This document shows positions 43,995-52,930 of a DNA stretch of 64,000 bases, piece by piece. The notes under the pieces were generated by a model that was given only the letters and a program-made list of their open reading frames with translations, had not been told where the DNA came from and searched no databases. Made by a program: the position numbers and the translations under genes. The stretch comes from Haladaptatus sp. DYF46 (GTDB lineage: Archaea; Halobacteriota; Halobacteria; Halobacteriales; Haladaptataceae): positions 806,001-870,000 of the forward strand of contig NZ_JAJFAY010000002.1 in the NCBI RefSeq assembly GCF_021083305.1, read 5' to 3'. The stretch's first letter is position 1. Each line of letters begins with the position of its first letter.

Positions 43995-44780
43995 TCAGGT
44001 GGCTGCCGCGGCGTGCGAAGCGTTAGCCGTGGGTTGGATTTCTCCCACCGTCGAATAGCTGGTTCCGCCCTGTTGTGTGACGGTCGGGTCCGGGACCGCC
44101 GCTTTGGAGAAGAACAGGCGGACGTAGCCCAGCCACGGTATCCTCAACTCGGCGGTGCCGCGAATCCACTCGGGTTTCACCGGGTCGCTGATACGGACCA
44201 CTTGGTCGTATGCCCCGTTGTTGTCGCCTTTCGTGATGAACCCGGCGTGCGGCGCGGGACAGTTGGGCAGTTCCCTGCAGTTGTCCGCGCCGAGGATGTA
44301 GTTCGGGTTGGCCTTGTCGTACCAGTTTTCTCCCTCGTTCACCCAGAACCGCGATCGATGGATGACGGGTGTGTCGTCGGTTCGCCCGTAGCGCAGGTAG
44401 ATTATCACATCTCCGTAGTCGTGGAACTTCTTGTATCCCGTGTCCTTTCCCTCCTGATACGTGACGATACCGGTGTTCCCGTAGGCGGCGTCGGGAGTGA
44501 AACGGTGCTGGTCCATGATGAAGATGAGGTCCCCTTTCTGCATGTGCGGTTCCATGCTTCCGCTTTCGACGGCCACCATCGGCGGCCACACGCCGCTGAC
44601 GGCGAAGAGGATGAGACCGATCGCGACGACGACGGCGGCACTTTCCAGCATTTCGCGGACGAACACGACCGTCCCGTTGTCGGTATGTCGGAACCAACGA
44701 ATCCACGCGACCGGACCGGAGCCATCCGGTCCCGTGTCCCGTATACCGTCCGATGACGACGACCCGTCTGGGGGACTCAT
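43995..44780 (-). CDS. sec11: Signal peptidase I (archaeal Sec11 type)
   Basis: Membrane protease that removes signal peptides from secreted proteins. The 261-residue protein has an N-terminal anchor helix (residues 43-68), the nucleophile Ser in ESGSMEPHMQKGDLIFIMD, the His of PVIHRSRFWV, and FITKGDNNGAYDQ with the catalytic-region Asp. Archaeal enzymes use Ser-His-Asp instead of the Ser-Lys of bacteria. Next to the PolD small subunit in other haloarchaea too. A second transmembrane helix is near residue 228. Confidence 0.92.
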   Translation of the reverse strand: MSPPDGSSSSDGIRDTGPDGSGPVAWIRWFRHTDNGTVVFVREMLESAAVVVAIGLILFAVSGVWPPMVAVESGSMEPHMQKGDLIFIMDQHRFTPDAAYGNTGIVTYQEGKDTGYKKFHDYGDVIIYLRYGRTDDTPVIHRSRFWVNEGENWYDKANPNYILGADNCRELPNCPAPHAGFITKGDNNGAYDQVVRISDPVKPEWIRGTAELRIPWLGYVRLFFSKAAVPDPTVTQQGGTSYSTVGEIQPTANASHAAAAT

Positions 44781-44863
44781 TACGGTTTCCTACTGTTCCC
44801 CACGTTGTCAACCTTCTGGGTTGGTTCGCTAGCCTTTTTGCCCATCCCCGCCTCTGCTGAAAT

Positions 44864-46375
44864 GTGCCATTGGAAACCCCGGCTCGAATCGTCAGCGAAC
44901 TCACGAGTCGCGGGTACAACGCCGACCGGGAAGCCGTAACGCTTCTCGCGTCCGCCCCCGACCCCGGAGCGGCGCTCGAACGTGCAGTCGAATCCGCCCC
45001 CGAGGACGCCCTGAAACTCTCCGTGGAACACGTGCGAACCGTTCTCAATGGGTCGGACACGGGGTCGGTCCACCCCTCCGCTTCAGGTGGAGTTTCCGCC
45101 GCGAAATCGACGGCAAGCGCGGAACCGTCTCCAGTTGAAACGAAGGGGTCCGTGTCACGGGACCTCACCGAGCAGTCGGTGGATATCCTCAACGACATGA
45201 CCGGTGCGAGCACCGGAACCGGCGAATACGACGACTTCGTCACGGTGTTTCGCGACCGGTTCCAGCGCCTCTCCGGAAAGCTCCGAGGGCGGGTGAACGC
45301 TCGCCCGACGAACACCGTCGCCGGCATGGCCGGCGGAAACGACGCCGCCATCGTGGGCATGATAAGCGACATCCGTTCCACGGCGAGCGGTCATTGGCTC
45401 GTCGAACTCGAAGACACGAACGGGACGTTCCCCTGTCTCATCATGAAAGATCGGGAGTTCGCGAGTCTCGTGGACGAACTCCTGTTGGACGAAACCATCG
45501 CCGTCGAGGGAACGTTATCGGACGATGCGGGCATCCTGTTCGTGGACTCCCTCCACTTTCCGGACGTGCCGCGGACCTACCGGCCATCGACCGCCGACCG
45601 TCACGTCCAAGCCGCGCTCATCAGCGACGTCCACGTCGGCAGTCAGGAGTTCATGGCCGACGCGTGGCATCGGTTCGCCAACTGGCTTCACACCGAGGAA
45701 GCAGAGCACGTCGAATATCTGCTCATCTGCGGCGACATGGTCGAAGGCGTGGGTATCTATCCGAATCAGGACGAGGAACTCGACATCATCGACATCTTCG
45801 AGCAGTACGAGGAGTTCTCGGAGTACCTGAAGGAGGTGCCGGGCGACTTGGAGATCGTCATGATTCCCGGCAACCACGACGCGGTTCGTCTCGCGGAACC
45901 GCAACCGGGCTTCGACGACGAACTCCGCTCCATCATGGACGTCCACGACGCGAAAATCACGAGCAACCCGTCCACGGTGACGATAGAGGGCGTCTCGGTG
46001 CTGATGTACCACGGCGTCTCCTTGGACGAGGTCATCGCCGAACTCCCCGCCGAGAAGGCGAGTTACGAGGAACCCCACAAGGCGATGTACCAACTCCTGA
46101 AAAAGCGCCACGTCGCGCCGCAGTACGGGGGCCACACCCGCGTCGCGCCGGAGGAAAAGGATTACCTCGTCATCGACGAGGTGCCCGACATCTTCCACAC
46201 CGGCCACGTTCACAAACTCGGCTTCGGCAAGTACCACAACGTCCTCGCCATGAATTCCGGATGTTGGCAGGCCCAGACCGATTTTCAGAAGAGCGTAAAT
46301 ATCGACCCCGACTCCGGATTCGCCCCCATCGTCGATTTGGACACGCTCGACGTGACGGTCCGGAAGTTCGCCTGA
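44864..46375 (+). CDS. polB: DNA polymerase D small subunit (DP1)
   Basis: Exonuclease subunit of archaeal DNA polymerase D, which is needed for lagging-strand replication. The 503-residue protein has an N-terminal helical domain (residues 1-70), a linker of about 50 residues containing ORB-like DNA, an OB fold, and a calcineurin-type phosphoesterase domain with LISDVHVGSQEF, LICGDMVEGVG, IPGNHDAVRL and HTGHVHKLGF metal motifs. The start is GTG 44864, between TATA-like sequence and the coding start; no ATG is available nearby. Also named polD1 in haloarchaeal genomes. Confidence 0.93.
   Translation: MPLETPARIVSELTSRGYNADREAVTLLASAPDPGAALERAVESAPEDALKLSVEHVRTVLNGSDTGSVHPSASGGVSAAKSTASAEPSPVETKGSVSRDLTEQSVDILNDMTGASTGTGEYDDFVTVFRDRFQRLSGKLRGRVNARPTNTVAGMAGGNDAAIVGMISDIRSTASGHWLVELEDTNGTFPCLIMKDREFASLVDELLLDETIAVEGTLSDDAGILFVDSLHFPDVPRTYRPSTADRHVQAALISDVHVGSQEFMADAWHRFANWLHTEEAEHVEYLLICGDMVEGVGIYPNQDEELDIIDIFEQYEEFSEYLKEVPGDLEIVMIPGNHDAVRLAEPQPGFDDELRSIMDVHDAKITSNPSTVTIEGVSVLMYHGVSLDEVIAELPAEKASYEEPHKAMYQLLKKRHVAPQYGGHTRVAPEEKDYLVIDEVPDIFHTGHVHKLGFGKYHNVLAMNSGCWQAQTDFQKSVNIDPDSGFAPIVDLDTLDVTVRKFA
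45071..45092 (-). repeat. ORB-like box inside polB
   Basis: Reads cacccctccgcttcaggtgg, minus orientation, in the coding sequence of the PolD small subunit linker (about codons 70-77). It is the second of two boxes that do not follow the outward polarity. Confidence 0.5.
45130..45150 (+). repeat. ORB-like box inside polB
   Basis: Reads tccagttgaaacgaaggggt, plus orientation, at about codons 89-96 of polB, 37 bp from the previous box. A strong match inside a coding sequence. Confidence 0.65.
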
Positions 46376-46420
46376 TTCGTCCCGCCTTCCGCTCCGTTTC
46401 TGCCTGATTTTCCGTTCGTT

Positions 46421-46442
46421 TTCCACCCAAAATCGAGGGGTT
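46421..46442 (+). repeat. ORB-like box between polB and lpdA
   Basis: Reads ttccacccaaaatcgagggg, plus orientation, 13.6 kb right of the unwinding tract. It is in the 155-nt convergent gap after polB, with a T-run and a weak stem around it. Confidence 0.55.
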
Positions 46443-46530
46443 GATTCCGCCGTATCGAGCTGAAAAACTTGAAATAGGGATGAGAGTGTCAAAAATTCGT
46501 TCTGCTATCGACCGAAAAAGTGAACGCCGC

Positions 46531-47955
46531 TTATCGGTTCAGCGTGTGAATCGCGTGCCCGAGCGCGTTCTCGGCACACTCCATCACGGCCTCCGAGAGC
46601 GTCGGGTGGGTGTGAACCGTCGCGGCCACGTCTTCGAGCGTCGCGCCCATCTCGATGGCCAGTCCGAGTTCGGCGATGAGTTCCGAGGCTTCGGGGCCGA
46701 CGATCTGTGCGCCGAGGACGAATCCGCTCGGTTCGTCGGCGACGATGCGGACGAAGCCCTCGGCGTGGCCCGTCGTGAGCGCACGGCCGCTCGCTTGGAA
46801 GGGGAACTTGCCGACGACGGGTTCGAAGCCCTGTTCCTCTGCCTCGTCCTCCGTCAGGCCGACCGTTCCGATTTCGGGGTCGGTGAAGACGGCGGCGGGC
46901 ATGGCCTGATAGTCGAGCGCGGCGGGTTCTCCGGCGATGACTTCCGCGGCGACCTGTCCTTCCTTGCTCGCCGCGTGTGCCAGCATCGGTTCGCCGGCCA
47001 CGTCGCCGATGGCGTAGATGTGGTCCTTCTCGGTCCGTGCGCGGTCGTCCGTCTCGATGAAGCCCATCTCGTCCGTCTCGATGCCCGCGCTTTCGAGGTC
47101 GAGCGTGTCCGTGACGGGTCGCCGACCGACCGCCACGAGGGCCTTCTCGGCACCGAACTCCGAGACGTCGCCGTCCTCGTTTTCGGTCACGACGGTGATG
47201 CCGTCGCCGGATTCCTCCCACTCCTTTGCCGCCTCTCCGAAGTGGAAGTCGATACCCAACTCGTCGGCCTTCTTCTTGACCGGTCGCGCGAGGTCGTCCT
47301 CGTACGTCGGAAGCACCGAATCGAGCATCTCGACGACGGTCACGTCGGAGCCGAGTTTGGCGAAGACACCTGCCAACTCCATGCCGATGTAGCCCGCGCC
47401 GACGATGACGATGCTTTCGGGCACGTCGTCCATCGCGAGCGCCTGTCGGGAGTCGAGGATATGTTCGCCGTCGAACTCGAAGCCGGGGATCTCGATGGGT
47501 CGGCTTCCGGTCGAAACGATCGCGTGTTCGAACTCCACCGTCTCGGAGCCCTGTCCTTCGCCCTCGTGGACGACGCGAACCGATTTGTCGTCCGCGAACT
47601 CCGCACGGCCCTCCATCAGGGAGACGCCGTTGGCCTTACAGAGCTTTTCGACGCCGCCGGTGAGTTGGGACACCACGCCGTCCTTCCACTCGACCATCTC
47701 GCCGTAGTTCACGTCGAGTTTCGTGTAGATGCCCATGTCCTCGGCGTGATTGGCGTCGTAGGCCAAATCGGACGCCGTAATCATCGCCTTCGACGGGATA
47801 CAGCCGTAGTTCAGGCAGGTGCCGCCGTAGGCGTCTTTTTCCACGAGCGTTACGTCGAGCCCGAGTTGCCCCGCGCGGATGGCGGCGACGTAACCGCCCG
47901 GTCCCGCGCCGATAACCAGCACCTCTGTTCCAGTCGAGATATCTCCGACGACCAT
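46531..47955 (-). CDS. lpdA: Dihydrolipoyl dehydrogenase (E3)
   Basis: Flavoprotein reoxidising lipoamide in the pyruvate dehydrogenase complex. The 474-residue protein has the FAD motif VLVIGAGPGGYVAAIRAGQL, the redox disulfide in GGTCLNYGCIPSKAM (about residues 42-56), the NAD motif VIVGAGYIGMELAGVF, a second FAD motif (HIYAIGDVAGEPMLAHAAS), and the C-terminal His-Glu pair in VHTHPTLSEA. ATG 47955 is chosen over an upstream extension to 48027. It is separated from pdhABC by two short plus-strand genes. Confidence 0.96.
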   Translation of the reverse strand: MVVGDISTGTEVLVIGAGPGGYVAAIRAGQLGLDVTLVEKDAYGGTCLNYGCIPSKAMITASDLAYDANHAEDMGIYTKLDVNYGEMVEWKDGVVSQLTGGVEKLCKANGVSLMEGRAEFADDKSVRVVHEGEGQGSETVEFEHAIVSTGSRPIEIPGFEFDGEHILDSRQALAMDDVPESIVIVGAGYIGMELAGVFAKLGSDVTVVEMLDSVLPTYEDDLARPVKKKADELGIDFHFGEAAKEWEESGDGITVVTENEDGDVSEFGAEKALVAVGRRPVTDTLDLESAGIETDEMGFIETDDRARTEKDHIYAIGDVAGEPMLAHAASKEGQVAAEVIAGEPAALDYQAMPAAVFTDPEIGTVGLTEDEAEEQGFEPVVGKFPFQASGRALTTGHAEGFVRIVADEPSGFVLGAQIVGPEASELIAELGLAIEMGATLEDVAATVHTHPTLSEAVMECAENALGHAIHTLNR

Positions 47956-48097
47956 TGAATGACTAGAGTAGCTACCGGGTAAAAAATCAGGTGGATTACG
48001 TTCCGAGGAGTAGACGAACGTCAGCAACTGTCACGATTTCGAACCGAGTCCGGCACTCCGGAGAAAAAATTATATTTCAGCCACTAAACATTCCAGC

Positions 48098-48460
48098 ATG
48101 AACCGACTTCTCCGCTACGCCATCGCCCTCCTCGTCGGAGCGACAGTGACCGGCGGCGTCGCGTTTTTCCAACCACACTCGGCCGAATCGACGATTTTAC
48201 TCGCCGGAATCGCGGTAGTGTTCCCCGTCGAAGTGGCAATCGCTCTCCCGTACTGGTCGGTACTTCGAGGGACAACCACAGAGAGGCCGAACTGGGTCAA
48301 CGGTGCGTTTACCGGCGCTTCGACGTTCGGTTGCCTGATGCTACTGAACGGCACGAAACCGACGCCGAATTTCGCCACCATGGTCCTCGGTTTCGGACTT
48401 GCGTGGCTCGGCTTCGTCGCCGGAATCGCGTTCGGCGTTGAGCGCAAACCGTCGGTGTAG
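48098..48460 (+). CDS. Small four-helix membrane protein
   Basis: A 120-residue protein with four hydrophobic segments (LLVGATVTGGVAFF, ILLAGIAVVFPVEVAIAL, TGASTFGCLMLLNG, MVLGFGLAWLGFVAGIAFG). The ends are polar. No family is recognised. The gene is divergent from lpdA, with an AT-rich patch (aaattatatttcag, 48067-48080) about 20-30 nt before its ATG. Confidence 0.65.
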   Translation: MNRLLRYAIALLVGATVTGGVAFFQPHSAESTILLAGIAVVFPVEVAIALPYWSVLRGTTTERPNWVNGAFTGASTFGCLMLLNGTKPTPNFATMVLGFGLAWLGFVAGIAFGVERKPSV

Positions 48461-48562
48461 GCGTAGCGTTCTCCGGTGACCGAACGGTCATGACCGTCCA
48501 TTAAACGCACATGCGTTGGCAGGCGGCACACTTTCGCGTTTCACGCGTCTACCACGAACTGT

Positions 48563-48793
48563 ATGGTGGGGGAAACTGATCACAGAACGACCCGTACCGA
48601 TAGAACCGACGACGACAACAACAGCAGTTCGACGTTCAAGAACTTCGTTCAGAAGTACTCGGAGGAAGAGCTGTCTATCCTCCTGATAGCGTTCGGCGCG
48701 GTGTTGTTGTTCGTTCCCGGTGTGAACATCATCGGGTTCCTGTTGGTCCTCATCGGTGCCGCGACGTGGTTCACCGACTGGTTGTGGGGATAG
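48563..48793 (+). CDS. Small membrane protein with acidic N-terminus
   Basis: A 76-residue protein. The first 30 residues are polar and highly acidic (TDRTDDDNN then SSSTFKNFVQKYSEEE). The rest is hydrophobic with two probable helices (LSILLIAFGAVLLFVPG and IIGFLLVLIGAATWFT). It occupies the gap between lpdA and pdhC on the plus strand. Haloarchaea often have such two-helix proteins; function unknown. Confidence 0.65.
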   Translation: MVGETDHRTTRTDRTDDDNNSSSTFKNFVQKYSEEELSILLIAFGAVLLFVPGVNIIGFLLVLIGAATWFTDWLWG

Positions 48794-48852
48794 ACTCCTT
48801 ACCGTACACGATATTTTTTGACGCGAAAAAATTCGACCAGCGACGCGTCCGA

Positions 48853-50379
48853 TTACTCCAACAGGAGCAGTCGCGGGTTGTGCAGGTATTCGAGCAGTTG
48901 GTTTGCGAACGATGCGACGACCGCACCGTCGATGATGCGGTGGTCGATGGACATCGAAATCGGGAGCGTGTAGCGCGCTTCGACGTCATCACCGACTACG
49001 ACGGGACGCTTCTTCAACTCGCCAAGACCGAGGATACCGACCTCGGGGTGGTTGATGATGGGCGTCGCGTACTCGCCGCCGATGGCCCCGAAGTTCGTGA
49101 TGGTGAACGTGCCGCCCTGCATCTCGTCGCGGGTGATGGTGCGGTCGCGGGCCTTTTCGACCAACTCGTTCATCTCCGAGGAGAGCTGGAGCATGTCCTT
49201 TTCGTCCACGTTCTTCAGGACGGGAACCATCAGGCCGTCGTCGGTCGCCACCGCGATACCGATGTTGTAGTAGTTCTTGACGACGATCTCCTCGTTCTCC
49301 TCGTCCAACGCGCTGTTGAGGTACGGGTACTCTTTCAGCGCGGCCACGATGGCCTTCAGGACGAACGGCATGTAGGTCAGTTTGATGCCGCGCTCCTCGG
49401 CGATCTCCTTGAGTTCGGCGCGCGTCTCGACCAGTTCCGTCACGTCGATGGAGTCGTGGTGGGTGACGTGGGGCGCGGTGAACTTCGACTTTTGCATCTG
49501 CTTGCCGATGCTGCGGCGAATACCGCGGTACGGAATCCGTTCCTCTCGCGGGCCGGTTTCGCCGCTCGCAATCGCGGCGGTGTCGGCGGCCTGTGCGTGC
49601 TGCTGTGCCTCGGCGTACTCCCGAACCGCTTCGGGCGTGACGAACGCCTGTCCGTCGCGCTCTTCGGTGGACGGTACGGCGTTGATGTCGATACCCTGTT
49701 CGTCGGCGAGACGGCGCGTTGCCGGCGCGGCCAGCGTGCGTTTGCGCTCGGCCGCTTCGACCTGTGTCGGGGCGGCCGTGGTGGCGGCGGCAGCGCCGCC
49801 GGCAGTTTCCGTTTCGGTCGCCGGTTCGGGTTCCGATTCCGTCTCGCTCTCGGGTTCGGCCCCTTTCTCGGGTTCGGACTCCGTCGCGCTCTCGGCCGCC
49901 GTCCGAACGTCGTGTTCGCTCACGCGACCGCTCGGACCGGTCCCATCGACCGACGCGATATCGACGCCGAGTTCACGTGCGAGTCGGCGGGCACTCGGTG
50001 CCGCGAAGACGCGGCCCTCGGGCGTTTCGGTCTCCTCCGCGTCCGCGGATGCGTCCGCTTCGCCGACCTGCTCCTGCGAGTCGGTCCCTTCCTCGGAATC
50101 GGCGCTCTCGGTCGTCGGCTCCGCCGGTTCCTCCTCTTCGCCCTCCACGTTGAACGTGAGGAGTACGTTGCCGACCGGAACGACCTCGCCCTCCTCGGCG
50201 AGGAGTTCGCGGACGGTTCCATTGACCGGCGAGGGAATCTCCACGATCGCCTTGTCCGTCTCGACTTCGGCGACCGCTTGGTCCTCGGTGACGGTATCGC
50301 CCTCTTCGACCTGCCAACTGACGAGTTCGCCCTCGGCGACGCCTTCGCCGACGTCGGGTAGTTTGAATTCGTGTACCAT
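48853..50379 (-). CDS. pdhC: Pyruvate dehydrogenase E2 (dihydrolipoyl acyltransferase)
   Basis: Transfers the acyl group from lipoamide to CoA and forms the complex core. The 508-residue protein has one lipoyl domain with the lipoylated Lys in EVETDKAIVEIPSP (about residue 43), two peripheral-subunit-binding-like segments (PSARRLARELGVDIAS and PATRRLADEQGIDINA), Ala/Glu-rich linkers and a catalytic domain ending in SMSIDHRIIDGAVVASF. Two binding domains are unusual; most E2s have one. Single nucleotide gap from pdhB. Confidence 0.93.
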   Translation of the reverse strand: MVHEFKLPDVGEGVAEGELVSWQVEEGDTVTEDQAVAEVETDKAIVEIPSPVNGTVRELLAEEGEVVPVGNVLLTFNVEGEEEEPAEPTTESADSEEGTDSQEQVGEADASADAEETETPEGRVFAAPSARRLARELGVDIASVDGTGPSGRVSEHDVRTAAESATESEPEKGAEPESETESEPEPATETETAGGAAAATTAAPTQVEAAERKRTLAAPATRRLADEQGIDINAVPSTEERDGQAFVTPEAVREYAEAQQHAQAADTAAIASGETGPREERIPYRGIRRSIGKQMQKSKFTAPHVTHHDSIDVTELVETRAELKEIAEERGIKLTYMPFVLKAIVAALKEYPYLNSALDEENEEIVVKNYYNIGIAVATDDGLMVPVLKNVDEKDMLQLSSEMNELVEKARDRTITRDEMQGGTFTITNFGAIGGEYATPIINHPEVGILGLGELKKRPVVVGDDVEARYTLPISMSIDHRIIDGAVVASFANQLLEYLHNPRLLLLE

Positions 50380-50380
50380 T

Positions 50381-51376
50381 TCAGAAGCTCACCGCGTCGC
50401 GGATGCCCTCTTTGATGCGGGTGGGTTCGGGAAGGTAGTAGTCTTCGAGACTGTACAGCGGGAACGGCGTGTCGAAACCGGTGATGCGCTCGACGGGTGC
50501 CTCCTGATAGAGGAGCGCTTCCTCCTGAATCGTCGCCGCGATTTCCCCGGCGAGGCCGCCCGTCTTGGGTGCCTCGTGGACGACCGCCGCGCGGCCGGTC
50601 TTCTTGAACGATTCGATGATTGTGTCCGTATCGAGCGGCGAGACGGTGCGGAGGTCGACGACTTCCACGTCGATTTCGTCCGCCAACTCCTCGGCGGCCT
50701 CCATCGTCGGGCGGGTCATCGCACCCCACGTGAACACCGAGATGTCCGTCCCTTCGCGGCGCACCGCGGCCTCACCGAGCGGAACCTCGTAGGATTCCGC
50801 CGGGACCTCGTCGCGGAACGCGCGATAGATGAGTTTCGGTTCGAGGAAGATTACCGGGTCCGGGTCGCGAATGGCCGAGGTGAGCAGGCCCTTCGTATCG
50901 TAGGGCGTACTCGGCATGACGACTTTGAGACCGGGTTGGTGGGTGTAGAACGCCTCCATCGACTCGGAGTGGTGTTCCGGTGCCCGGATGCCGCCGCCGT
51001 ACGGCGCACGGACGACCATCGGACAGGTGAAGCGGCCGCGCGACCGGGTTCGGAGACGTGCGGCGTGCGACACGATCTGGTCGAACGCCGGGTACATGAA
51101 GCCGGAGAACTGCATCTCTGGGACGGGTTTCAGTCCGTAGGCGGCCATCCCGATGGCCGTTCCGATGATGCCCGATTCCGCGAGCGGGGTGTCGATGACG
51201 CGGTCGTCGCCGAACTCCTCGTAGAGCCCTTCCGTGGCGCGGAACACGCCACCGTTTTTACCGACGTCCTCGCCCATCACGATGACGTCTTCGTCCTGCT
51301 TCATTTCGGTGTACAGTCCGTCGCGGACTGCCTGTACGAGCGTGAGATTCTCGGATTCGGTAGTTGCCTGACTCAT
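50381..51376 (-). CDS. pdhB: Pyruvate dehydrogenase E1 beta subunit
   Basis: Transketolase-fold subunit of E1. The 331-residue protein has the family signatures (DEDVIVMGEDVGKNGG, FRATEGLYEEFGDDRV, FSGFMYPAFDQIVSHAARL then APYGGGIRAPEHHSES) and the C-terminal VERITGFDTPFP. It lies 3 nt from pdhA and 1 nt from pdhC, so the three form one operon reading from pdhA towards pdhC. Confidence 0.95.
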   Translation of the reverse strand: MSQATTESENLTLVQAVRDGLYTEMKQDEDVIVMGEDVGKNGGVFRATEGLYEEFGDDRVIDTPLAESGIIGTAIGMAAYGLKPVPEMQFSGFMYPAFDQIVSHAARLRTRSRGRFTCPMVVRAPYGGGIRAPEHHSESMEAFYTHQPGLKVVMPSTPYDTKGLLTSAIRDPDPVIFLEPKLIYRAFRDEVPAESYEVPLGEAAVRREGTDISVFTWGAMTRPTMEAAEELADEIDVEVVDLRTVSPLDTDTIIESFKKTGRAAVVHEAPKTGGLAGEIAATIQEEALLYQEAPVERITGFDTPFPLYSLEDYYLPEPTRIKEGIRDAVSF

Positions 51377-51379
51377 ATC

Positions 51380-52501
51380 TTAGTCCTCCAGGATGGTTTC
51401 GTCACCGTACTGTTCGCGGAGGCGTTCGAACGATTCCATCTGTCCGCGAAGTCGCGGCGGCATCTCCGCGTACACGTTGTTGAAGATTTCCTCGGCGTCC
51501 GGACGCTCGACCGCTTCGGCCTCGTCGATGGCGTCGGCGACGGCCTGCTTGACCTCTTCGCCGATTTCCTCGACGTCTTCTTGGTCCAAGCGCCCCGTCT
51601 TCAGCAGGAACTTCTCCATGCGCGGGATGGGGTCCTTTCGCTTCCACTCCGCGACCTTGTCGTCGTCCCGATAGACGGTCGGGTCGTCGGCGGTGGTGTG
51701 TGCGCCGAAGCGGTACTGGACTGCCTCGATGAGCGTCGGGCGTTGTTCATCGTCTTCCGGGTCCTTCGCTTTGTCGACGGCTTCCTTCGTCACCTTGTAC
51801 ACGGCGAGGGGGTCCATCCCATCGACCTGTACGCCTTCGAAGCCGTAGGCCTGTGCCTTCTGTGCGATGGTGGCACTCGCGGTCTGACGTTCGCGGGGCA
51901 CCGAAATCGCCCACTGGTTGTTGTTACAGAAGAACACCGACGGCGTGTTGAACACGCCCGCGAAGTTCAGACCTTCGTGGAAGTCCCCCTCGCTCGTCGC
52001 GCCGTCGCCGAAGTAACAGAGGAACGCCTTCTCCTCGCCCTTGAGTTTCGACGCCCACGCCGCACCAGTCGCGTGGGGAATCTGCGTCGCGATTGGCACC
52101 GCGACGGTGAAGATGTTCGAGCCGTCCGGGATGTCGTTCCCGACCTCGTGGCCCATCCAGTAGAGCATGGTCTGTTTGAGCGAGAGGCCGCGAACGAGCG
52201 ACGCGCCGTGTTCACGGTAGCTCGGGAACATCCAGTCGTCGTCCGAGAGCGCGTAGACGCTCCCGATTTGCGCCCCTTCCTGCCCCGAAAGCGGTGGGTA
52301 GGTTCCCATCCGACCCTGTCGATTGAGACTCACCGCTCGTTCGTCGAAGTGGCGGGCGAGACGCATGTAGCGGTACATCTCCACCAGTTCCTCGTCGGAG
52401 AGGTCCGGCACTTCCATCCCGTCCAGCACCGTCCCGTCTTCGTCCAGTATCTGTACTCGGTCCTGGGGGTCTCGGTGTACGATGCTCACGATCGAACCCA
52501 T
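51380..52501 (-). CDS. pdhA: Pyruvate dehydrogenase E1 alpha subunit
   Basis: Thiamine-diphosphate-binding subunit of E1. The 373-residue protein has the ThDP motif [15 protein letters not shown] ending [11 protein letters not shown] (about residues 167-197), the phosphorylation-loop-like [12 protein letters not shown] and a [11 protein letters not shown] segment. ATG 52501 is the only candidate close to the AT-rich promoter region. First gene of pdhABC; substrate could also be a branched-chain 2-oxo acid. Confidence 0.93.
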   Translation of the reverse strand: MGSIVSIVHRDPQDRVQILDEDGTVLDGMEVPDLSDEELVEMYRYMRLARHFDERAVSLNRQGRMGTYPPLSGQEGAQIGSVYALSDDDWMFPSYREHGASLVRGLSLKQTMLYWMGHEVGNDIPDGSNIFTVAVPIATQIPHATGAAWASKLKGEEKAFLCYFGDGATSEGDFHEGLNFAGVFNTPSVFFCNNNQWAISVPRERQTASATIAQKAQAYGFEGVQVDGMDPLAVYKVTKEAVDKAKDPEDDEQRPTLIEAVQYRFGAHTTADDPTVYRDDDKVAEWKRKDPIPRMEKFLLKTGRLDQEDVEEIGEEVKQAVADAIDEAEAVERPDAEEIFNNVYAEMPPRLRGQMESFERLREQYGDETILED

Positions 52502-52904
52502 CCTGACATACTCAAAAGAACTCTGGCGCGCATTATAGGGTTTTCGTAATTAACTTCCCATAGGAATTCTCTGTCACACTATTTCTACTCATTTGTGCTT
52601 CAATACTCGGTAATATCTCCCGATTTCAAATTTATTGGCGAATAGAACTCGAACAGTGGACAAATCGACTACTGGCAGAAATCACCGGATGAACAACAGA
52701 ATACATCTTTGGACATAATTATTCGCAACCTCAGTCAAACAACTCATGTGTTTGTATATTTTCACACCACGGCCGACTTCCTTCCCGTGGATCGTTCCTC
52801 CCCCGCTCACTACACGGAGGCCCTTCGGGCCTCGCGGCTCACGGCTTCGCCGTTCGCTTAGACCGAGGCGCGTCGCGCCTCGCGTCTCACGGCTTCGCCG
52901 CTCA
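52502..52904. other. AT-rich pdhA promoter region and palindromic repeats
   Basis: Bases 52530-52780 are AT-rich, with no ORF that looks coding, and hold the promoter of pdhA (minus strand, for example the taattaacttccc and cattatagggtt stretches). From 52811 to 52930 there is a GC-rich palindromic cluster (described separately). Confidence 0.5.
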
Positions 52905-52930
52905 CTACACGGAGGCTCTTCGAGCCTCCC
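52811..52930. repeat. 48-bp palindromic repeat cluster (three units)
   Basis: Three near-identical hairpins, gaggcccttcgggcctc (52817-52833), gaggcgcgtcgcgcctc (52865-52881) and ggaggctcttcgagcctcc (52911-52929), are spaced 47-48 bp apart. Between them are two shorter hairpins acggcttcgccg (52841) and (52889). Compensatory changes keep the stems (C-G, G-C, T-A in the variable positions). The third hairpin lies inside the lipA coding end. Confidence 0.8.

Noticed and set aside
49382..52549. 1055-codon open frame opposite pdhA-pdhC
   Set aside because: It lies antisense to the pdh operon, has Ser/Arg-rich composition typical of antisense frames in GC-rich DNA, and no domain signature.
52811..52930. 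Possible CRISPR array
   Set aside because: The units are contiguous palindromes with no unique spacers and only three copies; no cas genes in the window.
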